In this document: positions 34,746 to 43,895 of the stretch, one piece after another
Layout: each line of letters begins with the position of its first letter
Numbering within the stretch: the first letter of the stretch is position 1
Origin: Mycobacterium alsense
GTDB lineage: Bacteria > Actinomycetota > Actinomycetes > Mycobacteriales > Mycobacteriaceae
Length of the DNA stretch: 64,000 bases
NCBI RefSeq assembly: GCF_002086635.1
Contig: NZ_MVHD01000015.1
Location: 1 to 64,000 of the forward strand
Direction: 5' to 3'
Made by a program: the position numbers and the translations under genes
The notes under the pieces: model-generated
The model's database searches: none
Seen by the model: the letters and a program-made list of their open reading frames with translations, nothing else
What the model was told of the DNA's origin: nothing

Positions 34746-35990
34746 ATGGACTTCGCAGCGCTCCCACCAGAGATCAACTCCGCCCGCATGTACGCCGGAC
34801 CCGGCGCGGCGCCCATGCTGGCCGCGGCGACGGCGTGGGATGGCCTGGCCGCCGAATTGTCGCAAGCCGCAAGCAATTACGGGATTGTTATCGCGGACAC
34901 CACAAGCGGCCCGTGGCGTGGCCCGGCATCGGTGTCGATGGGGGCGGCCGCCGCGCGGTATGTCGCCTGGCTGGGGATGACCGCCACCCAGGCCGGGCGG
35001 TCCGCAACCCAGGCCAAGGCGGCGGCCGCGGCGTATGAGGCGGCGTTCGCCATGACGGTGCCGCCGCTGGTGATCGCGGCCAACCGAGTCCGGTTGGCCG
35101 CGCTGGTGGCCACCAACCTCCTCGGCCAAAACACCCCCGCGATCGCGGCCACCGAGGCCGAGTACGCCGACATGTGGGCCCAGGACGCGGCGGCGATGTA
35201 CGGCTACGCGAGCTCGTCGGCCGCCGCGTCTACGCTGACGCCGTTCACCGGGCCGCCGCCGACCGTCAGCGACGACGCCGGCGTCCCCGCCCAGGCCGCC
35301 GGCGCCGCCACCACCACCCAAGCGACGCTCACGCGGCTGATGTCCGAGCTGCCCACCGCCCTACAGGGTCTCGCCGGGCCGGGATCGGGCGGCACCACAC
35401 CCGCGGCGACGCTGACCGAAATGGAGGCCTGGGCCGGCCTCGGCGGAACTGACTTGTCCAGCCCCGCGGGCATTCTCGACTTCCTGGCCGGTACGGACGG
35501 CTCGTCGGTGGGGGCGTTCCTCAACGACAACGGCCTGAACACCCTGTTTTCCTCGGGGTTTTACATGCCCGGCAACTTCTTGGGCACGATGACCGACTTC
35601 GTCGGCATGCAGGGCGCGGGGGCGGCCACGGACGCCGCCACAAACGCCGCCACAGACGCCGCCGCCGCGGTCGGCGACGCGGCGGGCGCCGCGACCGGCG
35701 ATCTCGGCAATGCGGTGGGCGGGCTGGGCCGCGCCGTGTCGGCGGGGGTGGGCAACGCCCCCGCGATCGGACCGCTGTCGGTGCCGCCCTCGTGGACGGC
35801 GACCGGGCCGATCGGCGGGGCCGCGTCGGCGCTGTCACCCAATGGCGTCGCCACCCCCGGGGTCGGGGAGGGGTTGTCCAGCATGATGGGCGGCATGCCG
35901 CTGGTCAGCCCGCAGGCGCGCGGCCTCGCCGACGTCCCCCGCTACGGGTTCAGGCCGAACATCGTGGTCCATCCGCCGGCGGCCGGATGA
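34746..35990 (+). CDS. PPE-family protein, PPE-SVP type
   Basis: A type VII-secreted cell-surface protein. The 414-aa chain has the PPE domain at 1-180, starting MDFAALPPEINSARMY, with the WxG tip intact (GPWRGPAS, about residues 54-61). The Ala/Gly/Thr-rich C-terminal part includes GPLSVPPSW (about 339-347), the signature of the SVP subfamily. No intact PE gene accompanies it here. A Nur-box-like site lies about 570 bp upstream, suggesting possible metal control. Confidence 0.92.
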   Translation: MDFAALPPEINSARMYAGPGAAPMLAAATAWDGLAAELSQAASNYGIVIADTTSGPWRGPASVSMGAAAARYVAWLGMTATQAGRSATQAKAAAAAYEAAFAMTVPPLVIAANRVRLAALVATNLLGQNTPAIAATEAEYADMWAQDAAAMYGYASSSAAASTLTPFTGPPPTVSDDAGVPAQAAGAATTTQATLTRLMSELPTALQGLAGPGSGGTTPAATLTEMEAWAGLGGTDLSSPAGILDFLAGTDGSSVGAFLNDNGLNTLFSSGFYMPGNFLGTMTDFVGMQGAGAATDAATNAATDAAAAVGDAAGAATGDLGNAVGGLGRAVSAGVGNAPAIGPLSVPPSWTATGPIGGAASALSPNGVATPGVGEGLSSMMGGMPLVSPQARGLADVPRYGFRPNIVVHPPAAG

Positions 35991-36030
35991 CGGCACCGGC
36001 CGGGCGCGTCGCTGATAGGATCGCCGCACT

Positions 36031-36438
36031 GTGAGTTTCCGTGGCGCGGGCAGAGCTTCGCGACTTGCACGACGGCGGGCAGCCGTCGCCCTCGTTGCGG
36101 GCCTGTCACTCGTCGTCGCCACCCTGGGATGCTGCGCCCTTCCGGTGGAGATTGCCGCCGGCCCGTCCGACGTGGCGGTGGCATCGCTGAGCGCCGCGGC
36201 GCAGAGCCACGCCGACTACGGCTCCACCCTCAACGACGACAAGGCATTCAAGAGCGGCGGCCTCAGACGCGATCGGGCGCCGGGTTTCCCGACTCCCGCC
36301 CCGCGCGCCGCCTGGACGCCGGCGTCCCCGTCACCGGCGGCGTGGCCGCCCCGCGCGGGCGAGAAGTGCTGCCGGGTGTCCGCGGGCGTCCTTGCCGGAC
36401 AGGATCTCCTGGCTCACCTCTGCGTCTGCCGGTGCTGA
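36031..36438 (+). CDS. Hypothetical secreted protein or lipoprotein, doubtful
   Basis: From GTG 36031 a 135-aa frame begins with Arg-rich residues, a hydrophobic stretch (AAVALVAGLSLVVATLGCC, about 17-35) that looks like a signal peptide with a lipobox-like end, then a polar segment. Beyond residue about 80 the frame turns Pro/Arg/Cys-rich and no longer looks coding, so the gene may be truncated or frameshifted. The ribosome site is weak. I do not recognise a family. Confidence 0.35.
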   Translation: MSFRGAGRASRLARRRAAVALVAGLSLVVATLGCCALPVEIAAGPSDVAVASLSAAAQSHADYGSTLNDDKAFKSGGLRRDRAPGFPTPAPRAAWTPASPSPAAWPPRAGEKCCRVSAGVLAGQDLLAHLCVCRC

Positions 36439-36573
36439 TCGGCGCCCGCGCCACGTTGCCGTGACCCCTGGGCGCCGCGAGCGCGCCTTGCGGAGGAACC
36501 GCCGGACCCCGGCGGCAACCCGCGGCAACCGGCACAGCCGGCCCCATTCGCGTCGTGACCAAAGGAAACCCTC

Positions 36574-36639
36574 GTGTTTGAAAGACATCCGTATTCAGCT
36601 CACCCGGCCCCCGATCCGCACCGCGGCGAGGCCGGCTAG
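36574..36639 (+). CDS. 21-codon mini-ORF before the second PPE gene
   Basis: AAAGGAA lies 6 bp upstream of GTG 36574. The frame encodes 21 residues (MFERHPYSAHPAP...) and ends in TAG 2 bp before the PPE ATG at 36642. Its length, 66 bp with stop, equals that of the mini-ORF before the first PPE gene, although the sequences differ. It may couple translation to the PPE gene. It could also be chance. Confidence 0.35.
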   Translation: MFERHPYSAHPAPDPHRGEAG

Positions 36640-36641
36640 CC

Positions 36642-37496
36642 ATGGACTTCGGGGCGCTACCGCCGGAGGTGCACTCCGCGCGAATGCATTCGGGCTGCGG
36701 CGCGGGATCGCTGCTGGCCGCGGCCGAGGCCTGGGACCGGCTCGCGGCGGCGGTCTCCGCGGCGGCGGCGAAGTACCGGGATGTCACCACGACCCGGCAG
36801 GCGGAATCGCACATCGCGTGGCTGCAGGCCACCGCCGCGCTGGCCGCGCACACGGCCCACCAGGCCAAGGCCACCGCCGCCGCGTTCGAGTCGGCGCGCG
36901 CGGCGACGGTGCCGCCGCAGGAGGTCGTCACCAACCGCGCCTGGCGGACATCCCTGGCCGCGACGAATCACCTGGGCCAGGGCGCCCACGCCATCGCGGC
37001 GGCGGAGGCCGACTACGACAAGATGTGGGCGCGGGACGCCGCCGCCATGTACGGCTACGCCCGCGCCGCCGCGGCAGCCTCGGCGCTGAGCCCGTTCACG
37101 TCGCCGGCCGCGGCGGCGGGCGACGGCGGTGACCAGGGCGACGGCCAGGAGATCGTTTCGACCGGGTCGGAACTGATCTTGATGCTGCCCACCGCGCTGC
37201 AGGCGCTGTCGTCGGCGTCACCCGACCGGTTCAACGCGGCGCTGCTGGCGATGTCGTCGTCGCTGGCGGAGCTGAGCTCGCTGAAATTGGGGTTCGCCCG
37301 GGGCGCCAGCGTGCCGCTGGCCGTCGCGGTCACCGGCGCCGCCCGGGCGGTGTGGGGCAAGCGGCCGTCGATCATCGCCAGATTCGGCGGCGCGGCATCG
37401 ATCGCGGGGATGGCGGTGCCGCGCGCCTGGGAGCCGGCCCCCGACGCCGTCGGCACGAGCTCGGCCGCGGCGCTGGGCCGGCGCGCCGGCCGCTGA
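36642..37496 (+). CDS. PPE-family protein lacking the WxG segment
   Basis: A 284-aa PPE protein starting MDFGALPPEVHSARMH. Alignment by eye with the neighbour at 34746 shows that about 15 residues between KYRDV and HIAWL are missing, removing the WxG tip of the helical hairpin and shortening it in frame. The PPE domain otherwise continues to about 165 (WARDAAAMYGYARAAAAAS) and is followed by a short C-terminal domain. WxG contributes to type VII secretion recognition, so export may be altered. Confidence 0.85.
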   Translation: MDFGALPPEVHSARMHSGCGAGSLLAAAEAWDRLAAAVSAAAAKYRDVTTTRQAESHIAWLQATAALAAHTAHQAKATAAAFESARAATVPPQEVVTNRAWRTSLAATNHLGQGAHAIAAAEADYDKMWARDAAAMYGYARAAAAASALSPFTSPAAAAGDGGDQGDGQEIVSTGSELILMLPTALQALSSASPDRFNAALLAMSSSLAELSSLKLGFARGASVPLAVAVTGAARAVWGKRPSIIARFGGAASIAGMAVPRAWEPAPDAVGTSSAAALGRRAGR

Positions 37497-37504
37497 CCCG
37501 CACG

Positions 37505-38233
37505 TCAACGGCGCGCGTAGGACCGCGCCGCCCGCACCACCGCCTCGAACAGCCGCAGGTCGTCGAGCGACTGCTCCGGATGCCATTGCACCGCGAGGGC
37601 AAAGGCCGCCCCGGGCAGCTCCAGCGCCTCGACCACGCCGTCGGCGTCCAGCGCGGACACCACCAGGCCGTCGCCGACCTGGTCGATGGCCTGGTGGTGG
37701 TAGCACGGCGCGTCGACGGACTCCCCCAGCAGCGCGGCGAGCCGGGTGCCCGCCACGGTGCGCACCGGCAACCGGGTGAACACCCCGTTGCCGGCCCGGT
37801 GGCCGCCGTGGCCGACGACGTCGGGCAGGTGCTGGTGCAGCGTGCCGCCCCGCGCGACGTTAAGCACCTGGGCGCCGCGACAGATGCCCAGCACCGGAAG
37901 CCCACGGTCCAGCGCGCCGCGCAGCAGCGCGAACTCGAGGGCGTCGCGGTCGGCGCGGGGCCGGTCGGTGGCCGGGTGCGGTTGCTGGCCGTAGCTCGCG
38001 GGGTCGAGGTCGTAGCCCCCGGTGATCACCAGCGCGTCCAGGCCGTCGAGCAGGCTTGCGGTGGTGTCGGGGCCGGCCGGCTGCGGCGGCAGCAGCACCG
38101 CGGCGCCACCGGCCTCGACCACGCCCTCGACGTAGTCGGCCGGCAGGTAACCGGCGGCGATGTCCCAGATCCCCGCCTGCACCCGCTCGCGGTAGGCCGT
38201 CAAGCCCACCACCGGCTTGGCGTTCAAGCCCAC
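37505..38233 (-). CDS. Class I glutamine amidotransferase-like hydrolase (Rv2859c-like)
   Basis: A 242-aa PuuD-type gamma-glutamyl hydrolase/amidotransferase. The triad elements are visible: nucleophile Cys in VLGICRGAQVLN and the His-Glu pair in VQWHPEQS near the C-terminus. It resembles gamma-glutamyl-GABA hydrolase and Rv2859c. Starts at GTG 38233 or TTG 38227 are both possible. M. tuberculosis has glnA4 next to this gene; here cobQ and a hydrolase-like gene take that place. Confidence 0.85.
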   Translation of the reverse strand: MGLNAKPVVGLTAYRERVQAGIWDIAAGYLPADYVEGVVEAGGAAVLLPPQPAGPDTTASLLDGLDALVITGGYDLDPASYGQQPHPATDRPRADRDALEFALLRGALDRGLPVLGICRGAQVLNVARGGTLHQHLPDVVGHGGHRAGNGVFTRLPVRTVAGTRLAALLGESVDAPCYHHQAIDQVGDGLVVSALDADGVVEALELPGAAFALAVQWHPEQSLDDLRLFEAVVRAARSYARR

Positions 38234-38235
38234 GC

Positions 38236-38787
38236 CTACCAGGTGCTGGTGCGCAGCACGATCTCGGCGGCCAACTGCGCCGTCGACTCCTGCAGGGTGC
38301 GCCGGCCGAGGTCCACCACGCGGTATTCGGCGTACACGTAGCGCTGGCTCGCGTCGGCCACCGCCCGGGCGGCCGCGGAGCTCACCAGCACCGTGGTGCC
38401 GATCTCCACCGGCGGGCAGTGCTCGTCGAGGACCACGCCCCTGGGGTCGGCCACCCGCGGGTGCCCGCGGTCGATCACGATCAGGCCCACGAACCGGCCC
38501 AGCCGCGTCGCGGCCAGCTCCCAGGCCAGCTCGGCGCCGGCGCGGTCGCCGAAGACGACGGCCCAGCGGATCCCGAGTGCGTCGAGGATGCCGACCACCG
38601 ACTTGGCGGTCAGCCGTGGGTCGAGTCCGATGACTACGGTCCGCAGCGATGCCGTGTGCAGGCGCTCGCACACCGCGTCGTACGCGACGGGCGCCCGCTG
38701 CTGGTCGCCGAGGATGACGACCACGACGCCCTTGTCCGGACCGGCGACAGCCACCGGAACGGGAAACCCGTCGAGCGTGGTCATCAT
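38236..38787 (-). CDS. Alpha/beta-hydrolase-like protein
   Basis: A 183-aa (from ATG 38787; GTG 38796 is an alternative) protein with a short alpha/beta pattern: VVVVILGDQQRAPVAYD, then WAVVFGDRAGAELAWELA, where the nucleophile-elbow position reads GDRAG instead of GxSxG, and IGTTVLVSS. The missing nucleophile Ser suggests it is not an active esterase. It ends 2 bp before the amidotransferase start and follows cobQ on the same strand. Confidence 0.6.
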   Translation of the reverse strand: MMTTLDGFPVPVAVAGPDKGVVVVILGDQQRAPVAYDAVCERLHTASLRTVVIGLDPRLTAKSVVGILDALGIRWAVVFGDRAGAELAWELAATRLGRFVGLIVIDRGHPRVADPRGVVLDEHCPPVEIGTTVLVSSAAARAVADASQRYVYAEYRVVDLGRRTLQESTAQLAAEIVLRTSTW

Positions 38788-38835
38788 CGAGTGCACTCAC
38801 GCACGCTACCTGCAAATGGGCAGCGTGCGCGAGGG

Positions 38836-40344
38836 TTACGGCCGCAGATCGATCGCGACGCCCGGGCGCCGCGGCGGCGGGCCGTCGAGCAGGCCGAGGA
38901 CGGCGTCGACGTCGAGGTGCGCGGCGAGCAGGTCGGCGATCGCGTCCAGCTGGGCGTCGCGCCGCGCGGCGACGTCGGTCTCGGCCGCGACGAACCCGCC
39001 ACGGCCGGCCGCGTCGGCGACCCGGGCGAGCCACGCCCGGCGGAAGTCGTCGTTGTCGAGCAGGCCGTGCCAGTGGGTGCCGAACACCGCGCCGCGCGCG
39101 ATGCCCTGGGGCTCGGAGTCGACCTCGAACCAGCCGGGCTCGTCGCACCGGGAGAGCCGGCCGTGATGGATTTCGTATCCGGACAGGGGCCCGTGCCGCC
39201 GGCGCAGGACCTTCGCCTCGCCGAAACGGATGTCGGCGTCCAGCAGTCCCAGGCCCTCGACCTCCCCCGCGCCGGATTCCACCGCGTCGTCGATGCGCCG
39301 ACAGAGCATCTGGAAACCGCCGCAGATCCCCAGCACCGGCTTGCCGGCCCGCGCGTGGCCGGCGATCGCGCCGGCCAGGCCGCGGTCGCGCAGCCAGGAC
39401 AGGTCGGCGACGGTGGCCTTGCTGCCGGGGAGCACCACCAGGTCGGCGTCGGCCAAATCGGCGGGGTCGGTGACCCAGCGCACCAGCACGCCGGGCTCGC
39501 ACGCCAGCGCCTCGATGTCGGTGGAGTTGGAGATCCGGGGCAGCCGGACCGCGGCCACCTTGAGCCACTCGGCGCCGCGCGGCGGGCTCGGGGTGCCGAC
39601 GACGGTGCGCGCGACCACCGACAGCGAGTCCTCGGCGTCGAGCCACAGCTCGTCGGCGTACGGCAGCACCCCGTAGGTCGGGCGGCCGGTCAGCGCGCGC
39701 AACTGCTCGAGGCCGGGCTTCAGCAGGGCGGGATCGCCGCGGAACTTGTTGACGACGAAGCCGGCGATCAGCGCCTGGTCGTCGGGGTCGAGCACCGCGA
39801 CCGTCCCGAACAGGTGCGCCAACAGCCCCCCGCGGTCGATGTCCCCCACCACGATCACCGGCAGGTTTGCCGCGCGGGCCAGCCCCATGTTCGCCAAATC
39901 CGTTGTGCGCAAGTTGATCTCGGCCGGCGATCCGGCCCCCTCACAGATCACCGCGTCGAATTCGTCGCGCAGGCGGGATAATTCGTCCGCGACGACGCGG
40001 GCGAGCCGGTCGCGATGCGCGAAATAGCCGGCCGCGGTGACCGAGTCGGCGACCTGACCCCGGATCACCAGCTGCGACGTGCGGTCGCCGCCCGGCTTGA
40101 GCAGGATCGGGTTGAACCGCACGCTGGGCTCCAGCCCCGCCGCCCGCGCCTGGATCGCCTGGGCGCGGCCGATCTCGCCGCCCTCGATGGTGACGACGGA
40201 GTTGTTGGACATGTTCTGCGCCTTGAACGGCGCGACCTTCACGCCGCGGCGGCTCAGCAGCCGGCACAGGCCCGCGACCACCACCGATTTGCCGGCGTCG
40301 GAGCTGGTGCCGGCGACGAGCAGCGCCCCGCTCACTCCGACCAT
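38836..40344 (-). CDS. cobQ: Cobyric acid synthase
   Basis: Amidates the b, d, e and g side chains of adenosylcobyrinic diamide. The 502-aa protein has the N-terminal dethiobiotin-synthase-like domain ([21 protein letters not shown]) and a C-terminal class I amidotransferase domain with the nucleophile Cys in [10 protein letters not shown] and His in [10 protein letters not shown]. It lies 6 bp after map on the same strand. In M. tuberculosis cobQ1 (Rv0255c) is far from mapB, so this location is a rearrangement. Confidence 0.95.
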   Translation of the reverse strand: MVGVSGALLVAGTSSDAGKSVVVAGLCRLLSRRGVKVAPFKAQNMSNNSVVTIEGGEIGRAQAIQARAAGLEPSVRFNPILLKPGGDRTSQLVIRGQVADSVTAAGYFAHRDRLARVVADELSRLRDEFDAVICEGAGSPAEINLRTTDLANMGLARAANLPVIVVGDIDRGGLLAHLFGTVAVLDPDDQALIAGFVVNKFRGDPALLKPGLEQLRALTGRPTYGVLPYADELWLDAEDSLSVVARTVVGTPSPPRGAEWLKVAAVRLPRISNSTDIEALACEPGVLVRWVTDPADLADADLVVLPGSKATVADLSWLRDRGLAGAIAGHARAGKPVLGICGGFQMLCRRIDDAVESGAGEVEGLGLLDADIRFGEAKVLRRRHGPLSGYEIHHGRLSRCDEPGWFEVDSEPQGIARGAVFGTHWHGLLDNDDFRRAWLARVADAAGRGGFVAAETDVAARRDAQLDAIADLLAAHLDVDAVLGLLDGPPPRRPGVAIDLRP

Positions 40345-40350
40345 GGCTCC

Positions 40351-41208
40351 TTATATTGCGGTGAGGACTTCGGCGCCGGTGTCGGTGACCACCAGGGTGT
40401 GCTCGAACTGGGCGGTCCACTTGCGGTCCTTGGTGACCACGGTCCAGCCGTCGGGCCAGATCTCGTAGTCCAGCGCGCCGAGGTTGATCATCGGCTCGAT
40501 GGTGAACGTCATGCCCGGCTGCATGATCGTCGCGACGGCGGGCTGCTCGTAGTGCAGCACGACCAGCCCGTTGTGGAAGGTGGTCCCGATGCCGTGGCCG
40601 GTGAAGTCGCGAACGACGTTGTAGCCGAATCGGTTTGCGTAGGACTCGATGACGCGGCCCACCACCGACAGGGCGCGACCGGGCTTGACGGCGTTGATCG
40701 CGCGCATCGTGGCCTCGCGGGTGCGCTCGACGAGCAGCCGGTGCTCCTCGGCGACGTCGCCCGCCAGAAACGTCGCATTGGTGTCGCCGTGCACCCCGTC
40801 GATGTAGGCGGTGACGTCGATGTTGACGATGTCGCCATCCTCGATCACCGTCGAGTCCGGGATCCCGTGGCAGATCACCTCGTTGAGCGACGTGCAGCAC
40901 GACTTCGGGAATCCCTTGTAGCCCAGCGTCGACGGGTAGGCCCCGTTGTCGACCATGTATTCGTGGGCGATCCGGTCCAGTTCGTCGGTCGTCACTCCCG
41001 GCGCCACCGCCTTGCCCGCCTCCGCCAGCGCACCGGCCGCGATCCGGCCGGCGATGCGCATCTTCTCGATCACCTCGGGCGTCTGCACCCAGGGCTCGCT
41101 GCCCTCCCGGGCGGTCGACTTGCCGACGTATTCCGGGCGGGCGATGCGCCCGGGCACCGGCCGGGTCGGCGAGATCACCCCGGGGGCAAGTGCGGTCCGA
41201 GCGGGCAT
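40351..41208 (-). CDS. map: Methionine aminopeptidase type I
   Basis: Removes the initiator Met from nascent proteins. The 285-aa length and the roughly 40-residue N-terminal extension with a Pro-rich segment match mycobacterial MapB (Rv2861c, type 1c). Metal ligands are recognisable in [19 protein letters not shown] split over two Asp positions, [13 protein letters not shown] and QFEHT. The extension resembles the SH3-binding-like region of type 1c enzymes. Confidence 0.95.
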   Translation of the reverse strand: MPARTALAPGVISPTRPVPGRIARPEYVGKSTAREGSEPWVQTPEVIEKMRIAGRIAAGALAEAGKAVAPGVTTDELDRIAHEYMVDNGAYPSTLGYKGFPKSCCTSLNEVICHGIPDSTVIEDGDIVNIDVTAYIDGVHGDTNATFLAGDVAEEHRLLVERTREATMRAINAVKPGRALSVVGRVIESYANRFGYNVVRDFTGHGIGTTFHNGLVVLHYEQPAVATIMQPGMTFTIEPMINLGALDYEIWPDGWTVVTKDRKWTAQFEHTLVVTDTGAEVLTAI

Positions 41209-41252
41209 GTCCGCTAGCTTAGCCGGGCCGGCCGCCCCGCCGGATCGCGTTC

Positions 41253-41305
41253 ACTCTGCGCTGAGGGCGGCCGCTTCTCACGCTTTGCCGCCATAGCCGC
41301 AGAGT
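41253..41305. terminator. Long inverted-repeat element between DUF1707 gene and map
   Basis: Eight-base arms ACTCTGCG (41253-41260) and CGCAGAGT (41298-41305) are perfect complements and enclose a second pair, GGGCGGC and GCCGCC, so the 53-bp stretch can fold into a long two-tier hairpin. The right arm touches the DUF1707 stop codon. A transcription terminator or processed RNA structure is the simplest reading; there is no U tract. Confidence 0.45.
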
Positions 41306-41901
41306 CAAGGGCGGGGCCGGCGCAGCAGCGAGCGCCGCGGGCCGCGGATGACCACCGACCCGCACACCACCCGGCCGGTCAGCACGACGTGCGGCCTCCC
41401 CTCGCCCGGCGCGTCCTTGCGGCGGTCGGCGGCGCTGCCCACGTAGACCTCGACGTCGTCGATCGAGGCGCTGGCGCCGTCGGGCAGGCGGACCTCCACC
41501 GAGCCGAACCTCATGTCGAGCTCGATGACCACGACCGGGCCGGCGAACCGGGCCCGGGTGAGGTCGAGCTGCACCGAACCCAGCCGCCGCACCAGCGCCA
41601 ACCGGGTGGGCACGGTCCATTCGCCGTGGCGTTTGAGCGAGCCGGCCCAGCCGCGCAGCTCCACCCGGTCGGCCGCCGACGTGACGATCGCGCCGGGCCC
41701 GGGCAGGTCGCCGACGAGCCCGTCCAGCTCACTTCGGGTGCGCGCGTACGACACCCGCGACGAGCGCTGCTCGAACTCGTCGATGTCGATCAGCCCCAGC
41801 GCGACGGCGTTGTGCAGGCGGCGCAGCGTGCCGTTCCGGTCGGCGTCGGAGATGCGCAGTGACGTCGGAGCGGCCACTTCCCCACCGGATGTTTCGCCCA
41901 T
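41305..41901 (-). CDS. DUF1707 / LiaF-like C-terminal domain protein
   Basis: A 198-aa protein with an N-terminal DUF1707 domain (LRISDADRNGTLRRLHNAV; LGLIDIDEFEQRSS), a short SHOCT-like helical module common in actinobacteria, followed by a beta-rich region (RFGSVEVRLPDG) resembling the LiaF/YvqF cell-wall-stress domain. No TM helix is obvious. It may act as a membrane- or envelope-stress adaptor; function unproven. It is the last gene before the hairpin element, downstream of the penicillin-binding gene. Confidence 0.75.
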   Translation of the reverse strand: MGETSGGEVAAPTSLRISDADRNGTLRRLHNAVALGLIDIDEFEQRSSRVSYARTRSELDGLVGDLPGPGAIVTSAADRVELRGWAGSLKRHGEWTVPTRLALVRRLGSVQLDLTRARFAGPVVVIELDMRFGSVEVRLPDGASASIDDVEVYVGSAADRRKDAPGEGRPHVVLTGRVVCGSVVIRGPRRSLLRRPRP

Positions 41902-41939
41902 GCTCGCAACTTACCGCCGAAAGCGGGGGGCGGACCGGT

Positions 41940-43763
41940 TCAGGCCAGGTAGTCGCGGGGCAGCGATTCGAACATCACCTTGGTCATCCGGACCGCGTAT
42001 TCCGAGCTGCCACCCCCGACGATCAGCGCCGCGAACGCCAGGTCGCCGCGATAGCCGGCGAACCACGAGTGCGACCCGCCCGGGAACTCCGCCTCGCCGG
42101 TCTTCCCGTAGATCTCGCCGCAGCAACTCGAGATCTCCTTGGCGGTCCCGTTGGTCACGACCAGCCGCATCATCGGGCGCAGCGCGTCGACCATCTTCGG
42201 GGAGATCGGCGTGACCGGAATTTCCGGCCCCTCGACCGTCGTGGGCCGCCCGGCGATCAGCTGCGGCACCGGGGTCTTGCCGGCGTCGACGGTGGCCGCC
42301 ACCAGCGCCATGCCGAACGGGCTGGCCAGCACCTTGCCCTGGCCGAAGCCGTCCTCGGTGCGCTCGGCCAAATCCACGGTGGGGGGCACCGACCCGGTCA
42401 CCGTGGTGATGCCGTCCACCGTGTAGTCCACCCCGATGCCGTAGCGGTGGGCCGCCTGGGTCAGGCCGCGGGGCGGCATCCTGCTGCTCAGCTCGGCGAA
42501 CGTGGTGTTGCACGAACTGGCGAAGGCACGCGAGAGCGGCACCACGCCCAGGTCGAAGCCGCCGTAGTTGGGAATGGTGCGGTGGCCGATGTCGATGCGG
42601 CCCGGGCAGCCCAGCATGGTGTTGGGCGTGGCCATGTCGCGCTCGACGGCGGCGCCGGCGGTGACCATCTTGAACGTCGACCCCGGCGGGAACAGGCCGT
42701 TGGCGGCCGGCAGGCCGTCGTCGTCGGCGCCCTTGTTCTGCGCGATCGCGAGGATCTCCCCCGTCGAGGGCTTGATGACGACGATCATCGCCTTGCCGCC
42801 GCGGGTGTCCACCGCGCGCTGCGCGGCGTTCTGCACCGCGCGGTCCAGCGTGATCGACACCGACGGCGCCGGGGACCCCTCGACCTCGTGCAGCACGGCC
42901 ACGTCGACGCCGTTCTGGTTGACGCTGACCACCCGCCAGCCGGCCTGGCCGTCGAGCTGATCGGCCACCGCCTTTTTCACCTCGCGGATGACGGCCGGCG
43001 CGAAATGCGGGTCGGTGGGCAGCATCTCGGCCAGCGGCGTGATCACGATGCCGGGCAGCCTGCCGATCGCCGGGAACACCTTGTCGTTGTCGTCCGGGTA
43101 CAGCGTCACCAGGTCCAGCGGCTGGGTCGCCGACGTCGCCTGCTCGGCGAGCAGCTGCGGGTCGGCGAGCGTGTCGTTGAACGGCCGCAGCACGTCAACC
43201 ACCGCGTGGGCCGTCCCGATCAGCGCGGGCCCGGCCTGCGTGGCGTCGAGCGTGTAGTGGTACAGGTAGCCGGGGGCCAGCACGTCGCTGCCGCCCAGCT
43301 CGTTGACCGAGGCGCGCCGCGGCCGGTCGGCGCGCAACGCGAAGGTCTGGTGCTCGCCCAGCTTGGGGTGCAGCCCGGTGGTGGTCCAGCGGACCTCCCA
43401 GCGGCCCTCGTCGCGGGCCATCTTCAGCTGGCCGTCGTAGCTCCAGGTCCGGTCCCTGGGCAGGTGCCAGGTGAAACGGTAGTCGACCGTGCCGGTGTCC
43501 TCGGCGTATTTCGCGCTGAGGACCTGCGCGTCCAGGTGGGTGGCCTGCAGGCCGGCCCAGGCGGCGTTGAGCGCCTCGCGCGCCTCGTTGGGGTCGTCGC
43601 TGAGCTGCGCGGCGGTCGCGGTGTCGCCGGTGGAAAGCGCGCGGAAGAACTTCTCGGCGGCCGGGCCGGGGCCGTCGGGCCGGGGGGTGCAGCCGGACAG
43701 GGCGCCGGCCGCGACGAGCAGCACACACGCGACGGCCGAGGCCAGTGTTGTTCGAGTTGCCAT
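41940..43763 (-). CDS. Penicillin-binding lipoprotein (Rv2864c-like)
   Basis: A 607-aa class B-like transpeptidase acting in peptidoglycan cross-linking outside the membrane. The ATG at 43763 gives a lipoprotein signal with lipobox ALSGC. Next comes a MecA-type N-terminal NTF2-like domain, a dimerisation domain, and the transpeptidase domain with SxxK as STFK, SxN as SCN and KTG as YGKTGEAEF. It is orthologous to Rv2864c. The VapBC/RelBE toxin genes that flank it in M. tuberculosis are absent here. Confidence 0.93.
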   Translation of the reverse strand: MATRTTLASAVACVLLVAAGALSGCTPRPDGPGPAAEKFFRALSTGDTATAAQLSDDPNEAREALNAAWAGLQATHLDAQVLSAKYAEDTGTVDYRFTWHLPRDRTWSYDGQLKMARDEGRWEVRWTTTGLHPKLGEHQTFALRADRPRRASVNELGGSDVLAPGYLYHYTLDATQAGPALIGTAHAVVDVLRPFNDTLADPQLLAEQATSATQPLDLVTLYPDDNDKVFPAIGRLPGIVITPLAEMLPTDPHFAPAVIREVKKAVADQLDGQAGWRVVSVNQNGVDVAVLHEVEGSPAPSVSITLDRAVQNAAQRAVDTRGGKAMIVVIKPSTGEILAIAQNKGADDDGLPAANGLFPPGSTFKMVTAGAAVERDMATPNTMLGCPGRIDIGHRTIPNYGGFDLGVVPLSRAFASSCNTTFAELSSRMPPRGLTQAAHRYGIGVDYTVDGITTVTGSVPPTVDLAERTEDGFGQGKVLASPFGMALVAATVDAGKTPVPQLIAGRPTTVEGPEIPVTPISPKMVDALRPMMRLVVTNGTAKEISSCCGEIYGKTGEAEFPGGSHSWFAGYRGDLAFAALIVGGGSSEYAVRMTKVMFESLPRDYLA

Positions 43764-43895
43764 CGTTACAGATGTTATGTCGGGGGCGGCGTCGCCAGCG
43801 CCGACACACCGAGACCGAATCGTGATGCACCGCGCGCGTAACCGCACGGCGAAAACCGCGGTGGAAAAGCGCAGCCGGGTTACGGTCGCGGCCGC

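Noticed and set aside
37000..41300. Cobalamin riboswitch near cobQ or the PPE genes
   Set aside because: I looked for the conserved B12-box pattern upstream of cobQ and the PPE genes and did not find it; cobQ starts 6 bp after map.
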